DNA of 64,000 bases from the NCBI RefSeq assembly GCF_030463565.1, contig NC_134656.1:8689501-8753500 (forward strand), in the 5' to 3' direction. The position numbers were made by a program, and so were the translations under genes. Position 1 is the stretch's first letter, and every line of letters starts with the position of its first letter. The notes under the pieces were generated by a model that saw nothing but the letters and a program-made list of their open reading frames with translations, ran no database searches and was not told where the DNA came from. The stretch comes from Pelecanus crispus (taxonomy: Eukaryota > Chordata > Aves > Pelecaniformes > Pelecanidae). This document shows positions 1 through 13,379 of the stretch, piece by piece.

Positions 1-3000
1 TGTTTGTACATGACAATTTGGGGGGGGAGAATTTTGTGCTTAAACTACTCATATGACTGAGTCACATGCGTATCAGCTACAAAAGGCGCTTTGGCATGTT
101 ATGTATAAATCTCCATTAAGAGAGAAAATAGGAAAGTTTTACGTGACTGGTATCTCATTCACAATAATTAACTCATTAGCCATCTCAAACTACTGTACGA
201 TCAAGGTCAAAACAACCAGGCAAAGAAACATTTTGGTCACGTTGTGGTACCTACAGGAATAGTCGGTATTAATATTCCCAGTCTCTAGTTCTCATGGTAT
301 AAAGTAAGTCTTTATAAATGTAAAGCCTTTTGTCATGATTTATGCAGGAAAGGAGACCTGTGTGGTACCATGGCGTCTGTCTCTTTCTGTAGATATTTCT
401 CCTCAAGCAACTCTAGGATTTGTTGCCTGGTCTGACCTAAATTTGATGGGGAGGCAGAAGTCTCAAAGATCATGATGCATTTCATGAAAACAGCTGGATA
501 TCAGAGAAGAACATCTGTGTTTCCAGCCTGTAGAAAGGCATGTAACGTGTTCAGTCTCTATTGGACTGTAGAGTATCCAACTGCATAATATGCAGGAAAC
601 CTTCATTAATTTCATTGCTCATGCAACAGAAAAGACTAGAAAGATAGAAAGTTGAGTGAAATGCTGTGGATGCATGTCCCTTTCCAGTTGTGGGCTTACT
701 AACAAGGCTGCAGCTCATGGCAGCTTGTCTCAGAGGTCCTCTGATGGAGCTCACTGCTAATCCATCCTGCCCCATGAGATGGCTTGGCGTGAGCTGTAAC
801 CTGTTTCGTCCTGCGCTCACCTAGCTGTGAGTGCTGATACAACGTCGCTATTCTTCCTAAGAGGAGGAAGAATTCTTCATGCAGAAGCTCCTAGAGGGCC
901 TGTGCAAATCACCCCCGCAATAAGCATGTGACTGAGAGCAGCGTGAGCGCTGGGTACCTGCAGAGCAGGCACGAACACGCTCCGGCACGGCCCCGGCAGC
1001 AACGCTCCAGCCTTTTTTTAACTCTCTGGAAAATGCAGGGCTGGTTGGATGTTAACCTGTTAGCTGATGGGATCCAGCCCCTAGGGAACCTCTAGTTAGG
1101 TGTTAGCTCACCTCCCCTAATCCCAGCGCAGAAAGGTCCTCATGCTGTGTCTTCCTTGACAACGTTTTATTTTCCGTGGGGGATCGCAGGCAGCAGGAGC
1201 TGCGCTGCTGTAAAACCCCAGAGGAAACAACGCTGCTTTAGCACGTGGTGAGTAGGTGAGGTCAGCAGCAGCGGTGAGCGGCGATGACCTCACCTCCTCG
1301 CCGTGAACACCACAGCACCTTGTCTCCGCTTAGTTATCTCACTGTAAAATTCCCACTGCAGGCTCATCATCGGCTGGTTGTAAAAAGACACCTTTGTGTC
1401 AGTGAAGACAAAGCCTTAAAGCTCCTGGTTCAGAAAAGTTTTGAAACATGCGCAGGTCCAGAGACATGTAAGTCCCGCGATGTCAGAGATGAAGTGTTCT
1501 TCTCAAATTAGACCATAATCATGTTTCCAATGTAAATTATTAATTTAAAAGTTGCTTTCCCTAAAAATTCTCTTTTATATCAAGAGCTGCTCTTTCTGTA
1601 AGATTTCCCCCAGCAAGCAAATCTATTACGGGGGCAAAAACACAAGGACATGGGGACAACCAAGTAAAATTACTATGATTTTTTTTTTCTTAATTTGAAA
1701 CAAACATTGAAGTTTTTTCCCAGCCCTTCATCTGCCAAAGATGCACAAGCCCTTTCGTCTCCCAACCCGTAAAACCAAAAAGAAGCAAGTTGCTGAAACA
1801 GCCTGGCATTCTTTATTTCATCCATTAGCATTTTATGTTTATTTTGAGTTAAAACTCTGCTGAAGGCAAGTTCCACTCTCTGAGAGAGCGTATCCACCTC
1901 CCTAGCAGTGTAGAGGTAACTCCATTTTTTTAAGAAACCCAGCGTAACTCTGCTGTAGGATGTTGACTACTAGGGCAAGATTCCTGCTTTAATATTGTGG
2001 GAGCACTCAGAAATGTTCTGTGCTCAGTCAGGGCTGAAGAAGCGCTCTGATGTTTTAGACTTATCGGGTTTGTTCCCTCTGTTTCAGCCAGGCGTTTACA
2101 TTGATGTGTGCTCACATCTCGGGCGGGAGCGGGGAGAGAGGTCTGAGAGATGGTACTCTTCCAGATGGAGAGAAGGACGGTCTCAGCCAGGTACCCTGAT
2201 TTGCTTTCCCTTCCCTTTGCGACAGAGACGCTGGAGCTAAGCGGTTGTTGTCATTAAGCTGTAAAAGCAGGAGTCTGCATGAGAAGGAAATGGGCACATA
2301 AAGCCATCCCCTACAAAAGGCGACATCCCTGAGATTATTCTGGTTTTAAGAGGCTTTTTAATTTGTCGATCAGTGAAAGGAAATGCAGCTTTTGTGCAAA
2401 GGTTCTGACAAATCTTTTTATGACAAGCAGCACTGAACATGTGGTGGGGGCAGATTCTCTGCAGGCGTGAAAAGGCTCTGCAGCCAACTGAGCCGCACCG
2501 AGCTGTGTCAGCTGAGGGTACGATCTCCGCTGGAGAGACCAGCAAAGCACAAGTTGGCTTCCAAATAGCTTTGACAAAACAGGGTTTTTTTCAGTATCGT
2601 GGCCTGAGAGATAGGCTTCTCTTTTCATGACATGTTAATAACGTTGGAGCAAGGTGGAATCAGGAGGTGAAGGTGAAAAATAACGAGTAGGTGTTATCCC
2701 AAGAAGCCTGTGTCAGCGTCTGCACAATTTCCACTTGCGACGAGTTTGCTCCAGCACTTGCGGCTGTAATTCATTGCCAGTGGTGTGACACGGGCTGGCT
2801 GTGCGTCATCCCCAGCGGGAACCGTAGGAGACAGCACACCCTTAGGGAACCGTAATGTTCCCTAAAAACTTGGGGGACCATCCTCCCAGTCTTTGAAAGC
2901 AGAGCTAAAGCATGCTCCTTTGCGGGGGGAGGGCAGCCAAGGGCCAGTACAGGCTGTGCATAACCACCTCGGCGTTCCCACGCGCTGCCAAGCACCAGCG

Positions 3001-6000
3001 AGCCTTGAATTTACAAGGTCAGTCCGAGTTGCAAATTGATCTTGACCTGCTTATGCATCTTTTGAATCTCCTGACTTCACAGTTTTGGTTCTTAGGCTTC
3101 ATTGCACGGAGTCCTTTCTTTTGGGGACAGTATGAAACTCCGGCTTTCATTTAGTGTATAAGCAAGAAACAGCTTGACTTTGTGTTCTGGGCAGTTTATA
3201 AAGGAGGTCTCACTGAAATTGTTGTTTATAGTCATAATCAAAAGGCACTTCTTTTCATGCTTTATTTTAAATGCAGCTCTTACGCTGGCTAGTCATAAAA
3301 TACAAACTAGTCCCTGCAGTTGAAAAAGCTAGTGAAGCACGTAAGCGATTCTGGGATTTTCTTGTTTCCATTAAAAATGCCCTATGTCCTATATTTGCAC
3401 GGTTGCTAACATGATTTAGGTCTGGGTGCTAAGCTCTTTTCAGTATACTGTAGGTCTAATTGTACAATTTTTCCAAAGAGGAACACCAGCTTTTTCCCTT
3501 TCTATGGCACAGAAACGCTCCTGCTGTGAACCTGCAGCCGGGCTCAGCGTCCCAGCGGGGCACGGGGGGGCACTTCCAGCCCCACGTCCTTCGCCAGGCG
3601 GGGAGCGGGGGGTCCCCAGGGCTTCCCCGGCTCACCTCGGGGCACTGCCTTTTTGGCGTTTGCCAGCTTGCAGCCACACCTGCTCAAGGCCACTAAACCC
3701 TTTTATGAGAAAAACGCCTTAATACCTTCCAGTAAAAATCATTGCTGAGGTTCCCACCCCTTGCGCCTCCCTTTCCGTTCACCTCTGCTTCTCTGCTCTA
3801 AATCCAATTCCCCGCCAGCTTGAGCGATCCCATCTCTGGGTTTTATACATTTGGTATAAATGTTTCCTGAAGCCCATAAACACCTTTGTCATTTATCAGT
3901 GCAGTGAAAGATGTTTATTGCCTAAATACGAAAACTACGATGGGATTAGTGCTTCGGGAGGCTCGCTGCCTGATCCCGTGTAGTGACGTTCCCCAAAGGA
4001 GGGCCAAATTTGGGGCCAGGTTTTCATTTCGAATACAGAGGCCCCCGCTTTTTAATTACGTGTAGTGATGATTGCAACTTCCAGCATTAAATGGCGAGCA
4101 CTGTCTGACCAAAGCTCATTTTACAGCAGCTCTGGTATGTACCAAATTGAAGGAGGTAAAAGGAAAGGGTCGGGGCGGTGGGGGAGGAAGAGGAGATCTA
4201 TAACTGGCATGTTAATAAAACTCCAGTTTGTCACTTCAGCAGCACACCCTGAGTGTAATAACTAAGCTTCCTTTCTATACCCCCTATGAGTTCCTTTGTA
4301 TTGACAGATGCCATTTGTTCATTTACGATGTGATAATAAAAACCTTCAGTTTTACTGAATGTTGTTCTTTTCCTCCCCTGACACTGGGGCACCAAATGGT
4401 TTGTACTGCACTCAGCAGGCACTTTTCATTAAAGATCGTGGCATGAAAATGAACTGTATTTGAAGACCATTTAGTAGCAAGAGTTCTGGTATTGAGTAGG
4501 CTGTGTATAAGCCTTCCCTAGGTAGGAAGCGGCTTCCCGGGTGCCTCCGCACACCCTAGCACACGTTTGCACATGCACGCCGAAATAAGGGGTGTCTTTA
4601 TGTTCAGGCAGTGCTGCTGCATTTGAGAGTCCAAGTGCTCAGATTCCTGTAGCAATGATTGTACGCTGATATCAGTTTTCTTGGTTGGTTGGGGGGTTTT
4701 TGGGTTTTTTTAATCTCTGTCTGATTTCAAATGGCTCAAAAATATTTCTTTTGGCGTATCTATACTGCTTTAAACTTCTCGTTTCAAATGTTCCCAGAAG
4801 CTTTCACACACACACAAATTAAGCCAAAACTGTAAATTTGGATGGCTGAAAACTAGCATTTGAATTGCTAATTAAGTCTTTATTCAGGAATGCTTGTAAA
4901 CATCAGCTCAAACTATATTTTTCAGTACTAGCCAAAATTCAGCCTTACCGTGCCTAAAAATGTGACTTGCTTTTTAAAGACACCAAATGCTTAGAATTCC
5001 CATTGACCTGATAAAACCATAAATGCATAGCTTTGGGTTAGACACACCTTTGAAAATGATGCCCATAAGTTTGCAACGCTTTGTCCAAAATGTAACACTA
5101 TAAAATGAGTAAAAAAATACAACAGATAAGCAAAGGAATGAACACCATTTGTTCAACACATTTTTTTAAAATTTATTTATTTTTATCCTGGGGGATAAAT
5201 AGTATTTATCTCCCTCATTCTGTAGAGGAGTCAGTTATAAGTTTAGTAGCTAGCTGTAGGTTTTGCTGCAAGTAGTAAATTTAAGTTTATGATAACTAGT
5301 AATACATAGCAATCTATGTATTAATTATTCATAATTAGGCCCAAAAAGTGATTATTAAAGCAAAAGTAATTTGGTCAAACTGGAACACAGCCACATACCA
5401 TACTCTTTAAGCACTAACAGAGTGCTCTCTGCATTCTTCCCAAGGCAAAATTCTAGCAACGTATCACAAGCTTCTGCAATGCTGCAATATGACGTTAGTC
5501 TCCTCTTTATTATTATTATTTTAATCCTTCATATTTCATTGTATTTGGCAAAATATCTGTAGAAGAAGCATTTACTAACCACAAAAAAAATGTAATAATA
5601 ACTGTTATCATCCTTCCCTGATCATCCAGGAGAGACTTTTATCACTGACATTATCACTTGTTGCCAAACAAGTACAGAGATGTTAGCCCGGAGGATGAAA
5701 TAGTTTAATCATGGGGAAACAATTTGCAGTGCACAGATCTCAGCTGGTTCCCCTTTCATCTGCTCTCAGTTACTAAGCGACTTCTGAAAATCTGTTTTGT
5801 GGCTGTAATAAAATTCATTCTATGGTCTCGCACGCACACACCAAATGGTTTGCCTAATTCAGAAGTGTTACAATCATCTGGAACAAAGAGAGAATTCATA
5901 AGTTTTGAGGGGGGGTATTTTGTTGTTTTAAATCGCATAAACATAATATTTGTCTTCTAAAAAGAAAAAGAAAGGGGCTTCTTGCTTCTGATTCCTTCTG

Positions 6001-8600
6001 GGGGGGGGGGGAACCAAACCAAAACAAAATATTGTGGTCAAGTTAGACAAGTTGTTGCAAAGATAAATCAACTTCAAATTTAAAGTGGCATTAAAAATCT
6101 CAATGTTCAAAACTCATAAACTGTCATAGTAACACAACATTTTAAAGTCTGTATCCACACATGCATCCTGGAGTGTATTCTCCATATTAAACAAATAAAA
6201 TTTTTAATCTACAGAAATTTTGAATAGTCACATTCCTAGAACTCCAGGAAGAGAAGGAATTTCTGGTATTAGCACAGGTAAAAGCCTCTGTGAAATGTCT
6301 TCCCAGTCTGAAGCCTGTGGGATTCTTCACAATTATTTTGAGTCTGTATTTCTGTCCTTGTGCTCTTGGAGCAAATCTAGTGCCAAGACATGTTCTGGCT
6401 CAAAGGAACAATATATCCTATTATAACATTTGGACTTCAGATCAAAGTTCTTTGTTTGAAGCATGTAAGTAATTTCCTTGCTTAAGCACCTTGCTGAATT
6501 AGTAATAACCCAAGAACATCACGCAGACTTCAAATGACCAGAAACCACTTCTGATGCTTTGGAAGTGAATTGGACTTCATGTCCTTGCAGCTCTGAAGTT
6601 AGCATAGTTGTGTCCATTCAGTGTGCTGTGTTGAACTCTGTTTCTCTGTCTTCTCATGTGATATTGAGAGAAAAATGCCACAAAATCATTTTTATGTCAT
6701 TTTTCTTCTATGTTATGTATCATTCAGATCCCAGCTTGTAACTCGACAGCTTGTGCATGAACTTCAGTCTTGGTACATGGCTTGCAACCCGTGGAGTTTT
6801 GCTAAGTACATTGGAAGTGTAGATAAAAGTGCAGATAAAATGAGGAAATGGAGGATGTGCTCATGGACTGCATATCAGCAGGTAGACTGGGGTTTGGTTT
6901 CATTGTTTCTTAATGGTCTTTACTGAAAGTCAGCAACCCTGATTAGCTGCATTGAAATGGCTGAATGGTGGGCTCCGATACCCTTATTCACGTTGAATAC
7001 TTTATGTCAGAAGCAACCCTGTTGAATTAAAAGCCTTTTTTTGTTTGATTATTTACAGAGAGAGTAAATTTGGACTATTTGTCTTTTAATTATTTAGGAA
7101 AGTTTATGAAACCTGTGCTTGGCTGGTTACAATTGGCTTCTAAACTTGATCCAGGAGGTTACAAATGTAGGGTCCAGATTTATCTCTAGATTTACAAAAG
7201 CCATATGATCATATAACCCATATTATATGTGTTCTCACTCTCTGTATAGTTATGGGTTTGACTATTAGAAGATGACAGGTAAATTTATTCAATAACCCCT
7301 TGTCTGTAGTATGCCAACAAAAAACCAATTACTTATCGGCATGTTTTTGCTAGAATATAAATCATTTCAACTTAGTTGGAAGTATCTATCAACTTCTAAT
7401 TTTCTGCCTGAGTATGCCTGTTTCTTAGACTTTGATTAGACTAGCAATATATAAAAATGTCTTTTGTAATGCATCTTAAGAAAGTGCTCTATAACGCTTT
7501 TTAAACCCCTGTATATCCGAATATAAGAAATGGAAATAAATGTCTAATTTTTTCATATTATCTTATCTCTTCCTCTTGCACAAAAATTACTTTTGCTGAG
7601 TGACAGATAACATCTCTCTCTAAGCACAAAGCGCTGGTTAATTCAAAGCATTCCTCACTCTTCTCAGGCTCAACTGCTCGTCAGTGTAACGTAGGCCGTT
7701 ATTGTGGTCATGCAATAACCAAAAAGAGAAAGTGCTTGGTTCACCCTGAAAAAGGAACTAGTAGAAACCTATCTACAACAAATCACAGATACAGCAGTGC
7801 GGGTAGGGCTGATGTACAGAGGAAAGCAAAGGGAACCTTCTAATTCTTACGAGCAAAAGCAAAGAAGTTCAGTTAGCTCAGGATGTCTCTGCATCATTAG
7901 CATGTCAGATTGTGTCTATGAGTTACATCAGTCCCTGAGAGAGATTTATTGTTTACTGCTCTACAAAGGAGACATATCAGATTCAAATGCGCAATTTCCA
8001 GCCAGCAAGCAATGGTGTAGAAGTTAGTCCTGATGTGTGGGGTGAGTTAAGTGAGTGCAGAAGGTAAGAGGTTAGACTGGTGATGGTCAACGGCTGGTTG
8101 GTTTCTAAGAGCATTGTTTTCTATCACTTACCACAGTACGGCTGCCTTTACCCCCTACCCCATGCCTCTTGTCTCTTTATTCACTCTACTTACACTTTTG
8201 AAATCCTGCACTGTGAACCTCCCAGCGTGATGATTTGGACAGTTTACAGCGTGACACAGGGCAGCTCCAGTCCATGATTCACTCCTGCAGCTGTATTAAA
8301 TGCAAACAGCCGAGTACCGACAGCTGAGCAAGAAGGTAGAGTCTAGCTACGAGTCTACAAGAGCTGCTGTTAAAATCCACGATTTGTTCACCATGGCATG
8401 GGAGTCAGTCAGCACAGGTTCTGTACGGGGCACAAACAGGGTGCATACGACAAGATGGGGGCCTCTTATAGACTTCTGGCAACAATTTGTCCATCAGATA
8501 TAACATCTCCATGTAGTTTACACAGCTCACTAGACACCATCATTAATGAAAATCTCACAAATACTAATTTAGACAGGAAGAGCTGTGCAGAGGGTAGTGT
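1..8600. other. Intergenic, no gene seen
   Basis: Unique-looking AT-rich DNA. Short open frames only; none has a recognisable domain. There is a small GC-rich patch at about 3520-3640 and a G12 run at 6000-6012. Confidence 0.7.
2842..2865. repeat. Perfect 9-bp inverted repeat with 6-nt loop
   Basis: TTAGGGAAC, loop CGTAAT, GTTCCCTAA. A short hairpin; no U run follows and no role is evident. Confidence 0.8.
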
Positions 8601-8604
8601 GTTG

Positions 8605-8715
8605 GCTGAGGACCCTGACAGCCCATGTTCAGGTCCTCCCTTCACTGCAAACTTCCTGGGCAAACTTGAGCAACTTAGCTGCTCTCTCTTTGCCTCAGTT
8701 TCACCCTTTAGCAGG
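8605..8715 (+). repeat. MIR-like ancient SINE fragment
   Basis: The stretch CTGGGCAAACTTGAGCAACT...CTCTCTCTTTGCCTCAGTTTCACC follows the MIR/CORE-SINE core (GGGCAAGTTACTTAACC...TGTGCCTCAGTTTCC) with scattered mismatches. The bases before it (GTTCAGGTCC...CACTGC) fit the tRNA-related part. Orientation is by the TGCCTCAGTTT strand. Confidence 0.6.
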
Positions 8716-9221
8716 GAAATGTGCAGATTAAAATGTTTCCCAATGTCAGCATGATGTTGTGACATATCATATTCAGATACTCTGTGATGGGGACCATATA
8801 AATTCCATAGCTACTTTATCTGATCCAGCAGTCATGAGTCTGCCTGTCTGAAAGTTGCTGCCCTTGATAAGAAAACATTCCTGCTCTTGAAATTCCTTTT
8901 TGAGAAAGGAGTAAGGAAGGTCTCAGTCATGTTCTGGTGAGCAGGTGCCTGGGCTGTAGCAGAATAATGGTCACACGCTGTGTCCTGTCCCAGCGCTGGC
9001 ACTTTGTTGGGTGAGAGTGTCTGTAAATGTGCATCGTGGACCCTGGAGGAGGGGGCAGTTGTTTGGCAGGCACCTTCTGCCACCTTTCTGCAATGCTAAG
9101 GTGGCCCTGGAGCCCAAACCGTTGTGTCATAGCTTTTCAACAAAATATGCAGGAATTTTGAGTTACTGTTCCCATGGGTTTGGTTTGTTGGGGCTTTTTT
9201 AAACAGCAAAATAATGGGAAT

Positions 9222-9262
9222 TTAATTATTATCATCCCATTTGACAGTAAAACTTTTTACGT
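9222..9262 (-). repeat. Possible short MIR fragment
   Basis: ATTATTATCATCCCATTTGA resembles the MIR antisense core segment ATTATTATCCCCATTTTACA. Short and therefore uncertain. Confidence 0.35.
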
Positions 9263-10790
9263 GTTTAAATATGCATGAAAGGTCTTGATTTTACCCACTT
9301 ACGAATGAAGCCAGCTTGATTAAATTTTATCTATCTGTATCAGTTTTGCACCAAGTTTTGCCCTGTTGCAAAACCCTCTGAATATCTTTGTTCATTATGG
9401 GGTGACAGCTGACTCTTAACTCTCATAGGGTGCTGTATTATTTATCTTCTGGTGTCAAACTAGCCAAAAGAACTCCAGAGCACACACATATATTACTCCA
9501 TGTGCAAACAAAAAGAGGTTTCCAGGTTACAAATACCAATAGCAACACTGAAAGCGTCTCAGCTAGGCAGACATCATGACAGTGTCCATGCAAATCCTTG
9601 GAGAAATGCCATTAGTGCTACTTCTGTGAGCTCAAAAACTCAGCAGCTCTAATACTGTCTGTACACGTGAGCTTCTGATCCCATGGCAGCAAAGTCAGAG
9701 ACACTTGTAATTTTTGTGTGTTTGTTACCAAATTCTCACCTTTCCCCTCTGCCTTTTCATTTCATTTCATCTTCATACAGTCAGTCCTACAGGGTTAATT
9801 TAAATAACGCATTTATTACTGCAGCAGTTCACAAGAAACATGACTTGTCTAGTTCTGTTTATAGAGCATGTAATCATTAGAATGAAATAACAACAAAGAT
9901 CAAAACAGTTAAATCACCATCTGTATTTAAAACTGACCTCAAGTCTTTCCTGTAACAGAAATACCACTGTGAATACTTCTGAAGCTTTTGGGACCTAAAC
10001 TAGAGTATTTTCCATTTTTAGCAATATACATCATTATATTTGGTTACGGTGGGTTTTGCTGTGTACATTTATTTATGTTTTGTTGCTATGGTAGTTGCTT
10101 CTGGTTTTGAAAGGTAGGGATGTATTATCAGTCAAACAAAATCAGATTAATTGAGCTCCTTCTGATATAAAGATCTCAAATCAATACAGTGTTCACCTTG
10201 TAAAAGGCACATTTTTTTCTTGGGGGGGTGTCATGCCTCCCGAGATCAGATGCATTAAAATCCATGTGGAACTAACTTTTCTTTCTCTTCTCACCCCCAC
10301 ACTTCCCCATATGTGGTTCTGATTTTCCCCTCAGGGTACCTATGGGAGGTCTGGAAAACTCTTGGGAGCTTTCAAAGTATGTTAATAAGTATAACACTGC
10401 ATTTTTAGTTTTAAATAAAACATGTAAAGATTTTTCTTTTTGAGGATAAACAAGTAAAGCTGCTAGTTAAGAACTATTTGTAAGAAAAAGTTCCCTCTTA
10501 CCATAAAAAAGCTTAATAGCATTTAATTGTATTTCATAGCATTTGGCACCCATGGCATTAAGCATTTACAGTTCCTTGTAAAATGTCTGGGCAACACTGA
10601 CTTTTAATTCTCCTGAGTTGCTTTTTTTTTTTCCCCGTCCTGATAAGAAATGTCTACCTGATGGTCCAGTACAGCATTTGCTATTCAATCCTTAAGCATT
10701 TTGTTTGCCAAAGAGCAGAATCTGGTCCCTGGTATCTATGCTAATCTTTACAAACCTCATCTCTCTGATGCGATGCTTACTCTGAGTACT

Positions 10791-10804
10791 GTGATTGCAA
10801 TCAC
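10791..10804. repeat. 14-bp perfect palindrome GTGATTGCAATCAC
   Basis: Exact self-complementary 14-mer around ATTGCAAT, a C/EBP-like core. It may be chance. Confidence 0.8.
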
Positions 10805-13264
10805 AACCGGGAGCAGAGCTTTCTGCTATAAGTAATTCTACAGATAACAAGAATAAGCATTTATAAGATCAAACTCTCCAGCTCAAGCACACATACCAGC
10901 ACAAATACACAAGCACCTTTGGATAGATGGCAATTTTGTGGTGGTGATCAACATGCATTAAGTTATTGGTTATAGCTGAGCTCCCTCATTTTACCCTCAC
11001 TTGAAAAGTTAGCTAGTCAGTGCTTCAGATAAAGACTGTGAAATTTGATCACTGGAACTAACATGGATGGCTTAGCTGCCTAATCTCCTCCATCCCGTTA
11101 TCATCAGCTCCCAATCCCCTCCCCACACCATCTTCAAAATTGGGAAATAGCCCCGGACTTATGGGAATATTCTGCTGAGTTAAAGTAAACAATTCTCCAA
11201 GACTGTGTGGCCTCAACCACTAGCCACAGGTGGACCTGGTGATGAGACCCAAACAGGGAAAAATAATTTTTGGAGAGATTATAGCACGTTTGTCTGTCGG
11301 ATCTGCTTGTTAAAGTTGATAACTGATTGTGTTGATAATAATAGTATCTGAAAATATCTGATAATATATTACTAACTTGTATAATCTGTCTTTATTCCAG
11401 CAAAATACCTCTGAAGACTAAATCCTCACAGACAAAGTATGCCATTTACAGTAAGAAGTTTAGCACATGCCAGGAGAATTAGATCTCTCTCATCAAGGCA
11501 GTGCACCCATCGGTGCAGCATATAAACAGGGTAAGACCACATGTTTAAAGCAGCCCTTTGAATGAACTCCTGCAATGGAGATCAGTTTTGTTTCGTTGTG
11601 TTTTTCCCCAAAGAGACTATTTCTCCATAAGTGCAAATTAAGTTAATTTTCCTGCACCATGTTGCAGGATCGGTTATTGCTCCCTTCCCTGTGGATACAC
11701 AGAGAATCTGGAATGGAGGTGAGGAAGCAATCCCAGCCGTGTTTCTTTTGTGCTGGGTTTCTGAACTTCACTGGGAGGGATTGTGTGCTGGCTCCCATAA
11801 CCTGGTACACTCCTGCTTCCTCCAAAGCAAACTCTTCCCAGCTTTGCTAAATGCACGCAGGCTTGCTATCTTGTCAGTGCATATGTTTCGTTAATGGAAG
11901 TTCCTTTACCAGAATCACTGGAACAAGAAGAAAATATAAGATTACTACTGACATCACGTGTCCCTTTTACATCCATAGACTTTACTGAGCTTTAGAAAGG
12001 GGGGAAACAGTTATCTACATTTTCTTGATAGCAATTGTAAAGTACAGCTAAAATCCTAGTTTAACATGAGGTGTTTATTCCATACTGCAGAACCACATAG
12101 GCACTCTCGTAATATTCCAGGTTTCAACTGTATTAGGTGCTGGAAGTAATTCTAGCAAAAAAGGTGCTTTCTTTTCCAAATTGCTACAATCTATGTGAGA
12201 AAAGATAACAAAGTGGGACAGAAAGCAAATGGATTGGGTTAACAGTCTGAACCTCAGGAAGTTTCAGCAATGTATGTTTATTATTAGGTTTTAACGGAAC
12301 ACCTTATTGAGCATGTTGATAAAGTATCCCCTTCTACATTCTATACTAATGCATTTCCGAAAGATAGGAGCTGCTGCCAATTAAGCCAGTTGTGATTATC
12401 TGAAGTGTTATACAGGAATGTCATTTTTGCCAGTCTGCCACTGGTCTGTCAGATCTGGGCTCCTGCTTCTGGCTGGGAGCAATGTCTGTGCTCTGAGCAA
12501 CAGTGAAAATCTCCCAGGTAAAGGTGTGATGTTGTACATGGGACTCCGGACTTGGCTTTAGTCTTCACAATATGACATAAGGATTTCTGTGAGAGGAAGT
12601 AAATGATGGTCTATTTTAACCTATAATTATTCTACATTTTATATTTCTTCTATTTAATTTCAAATCAAGTGTCCTTTATCCAAAAAGAGAGGTATTTCTG
12701 ACCCTGCACTCCCCATCCCCCTTACACAACCAAGGACATATTTAAAACTTAAGGGCAAATGTTCCATAAAACACTGCCCAACCCTTTGCAAATTCCCTGC
12801 ATAACTCTCACATGCATCCTCTAACTTTAGTCCATCCCTACTCCAAAGTTGTAATTTGCCCTCCAGTCCTTTTTTTCTCTCTCTTTTTTTTTACAATCTT
12901 TGAGATGGCAATTAGCCCAAGAGATGCACTTAGAGCTTTCCTTCAATTACAGATCCCTCTGTCTCAAGTTATATGCTCTGCTGTTTTATGCTAATTTGAA
13001 CGTCCTTTTGCATGAAACATCAGTCTGAATTCTCTAATTGTTCCCTCCTTATCTGAGATTTGTCTCATGCTTTCCACCCCTGGGTGTGGTGATCTACATC
13101 CCACATAGTCCCAAAGGCTAACTCTTTTGCCTGGGCCAGGTTTTGTTAAAGAAAATCCCTTGAGGCAAAATCACTAGAGCTAAAGAAAAAATAGCAGTAT
13201 TAGTGCTGACCATTAATACAGTTTTTTTCTCTCTATAGATCGCACAAAGCTTCACAAAGAGGAC

Positions 13265-13375
13265 TAAGTGTTGTCATCTGCATTTTGCAGGTACATAAAC
13301 TGAGGCAAAGAGCAGAAAGTTACATCTGATAAATCTGGACAAAGACAGATCTGATATGGAGCCACAGAGGGTTGG
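13265..13375 (-). repeat. MIR-like ancient SINE fragment
   Basis: CATCTGCATTTTGCAGGTAC followed by ATAAACTGAGGCAAAGAGC and AGTTACATCTG parallels the MIR antisense order (CCATTTTACAGATGAGGAAACTGAGGCACAGAG...AAGTAACTTGCC), and continues into ATGGAGCCACAGAGGG where the tRNA-related part is expected. Confidence 0.55.
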
Positions 13376-13379
13376 AGTA

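Larger units (their letters stand above)
8730..13260. other. Intergenic, no gene seen
   Basis: No convincing coding frame, no intact repeat. Contains one short MIR-like fragment and one 14-bp palindrome, listed separately. Confidence 0.7.
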
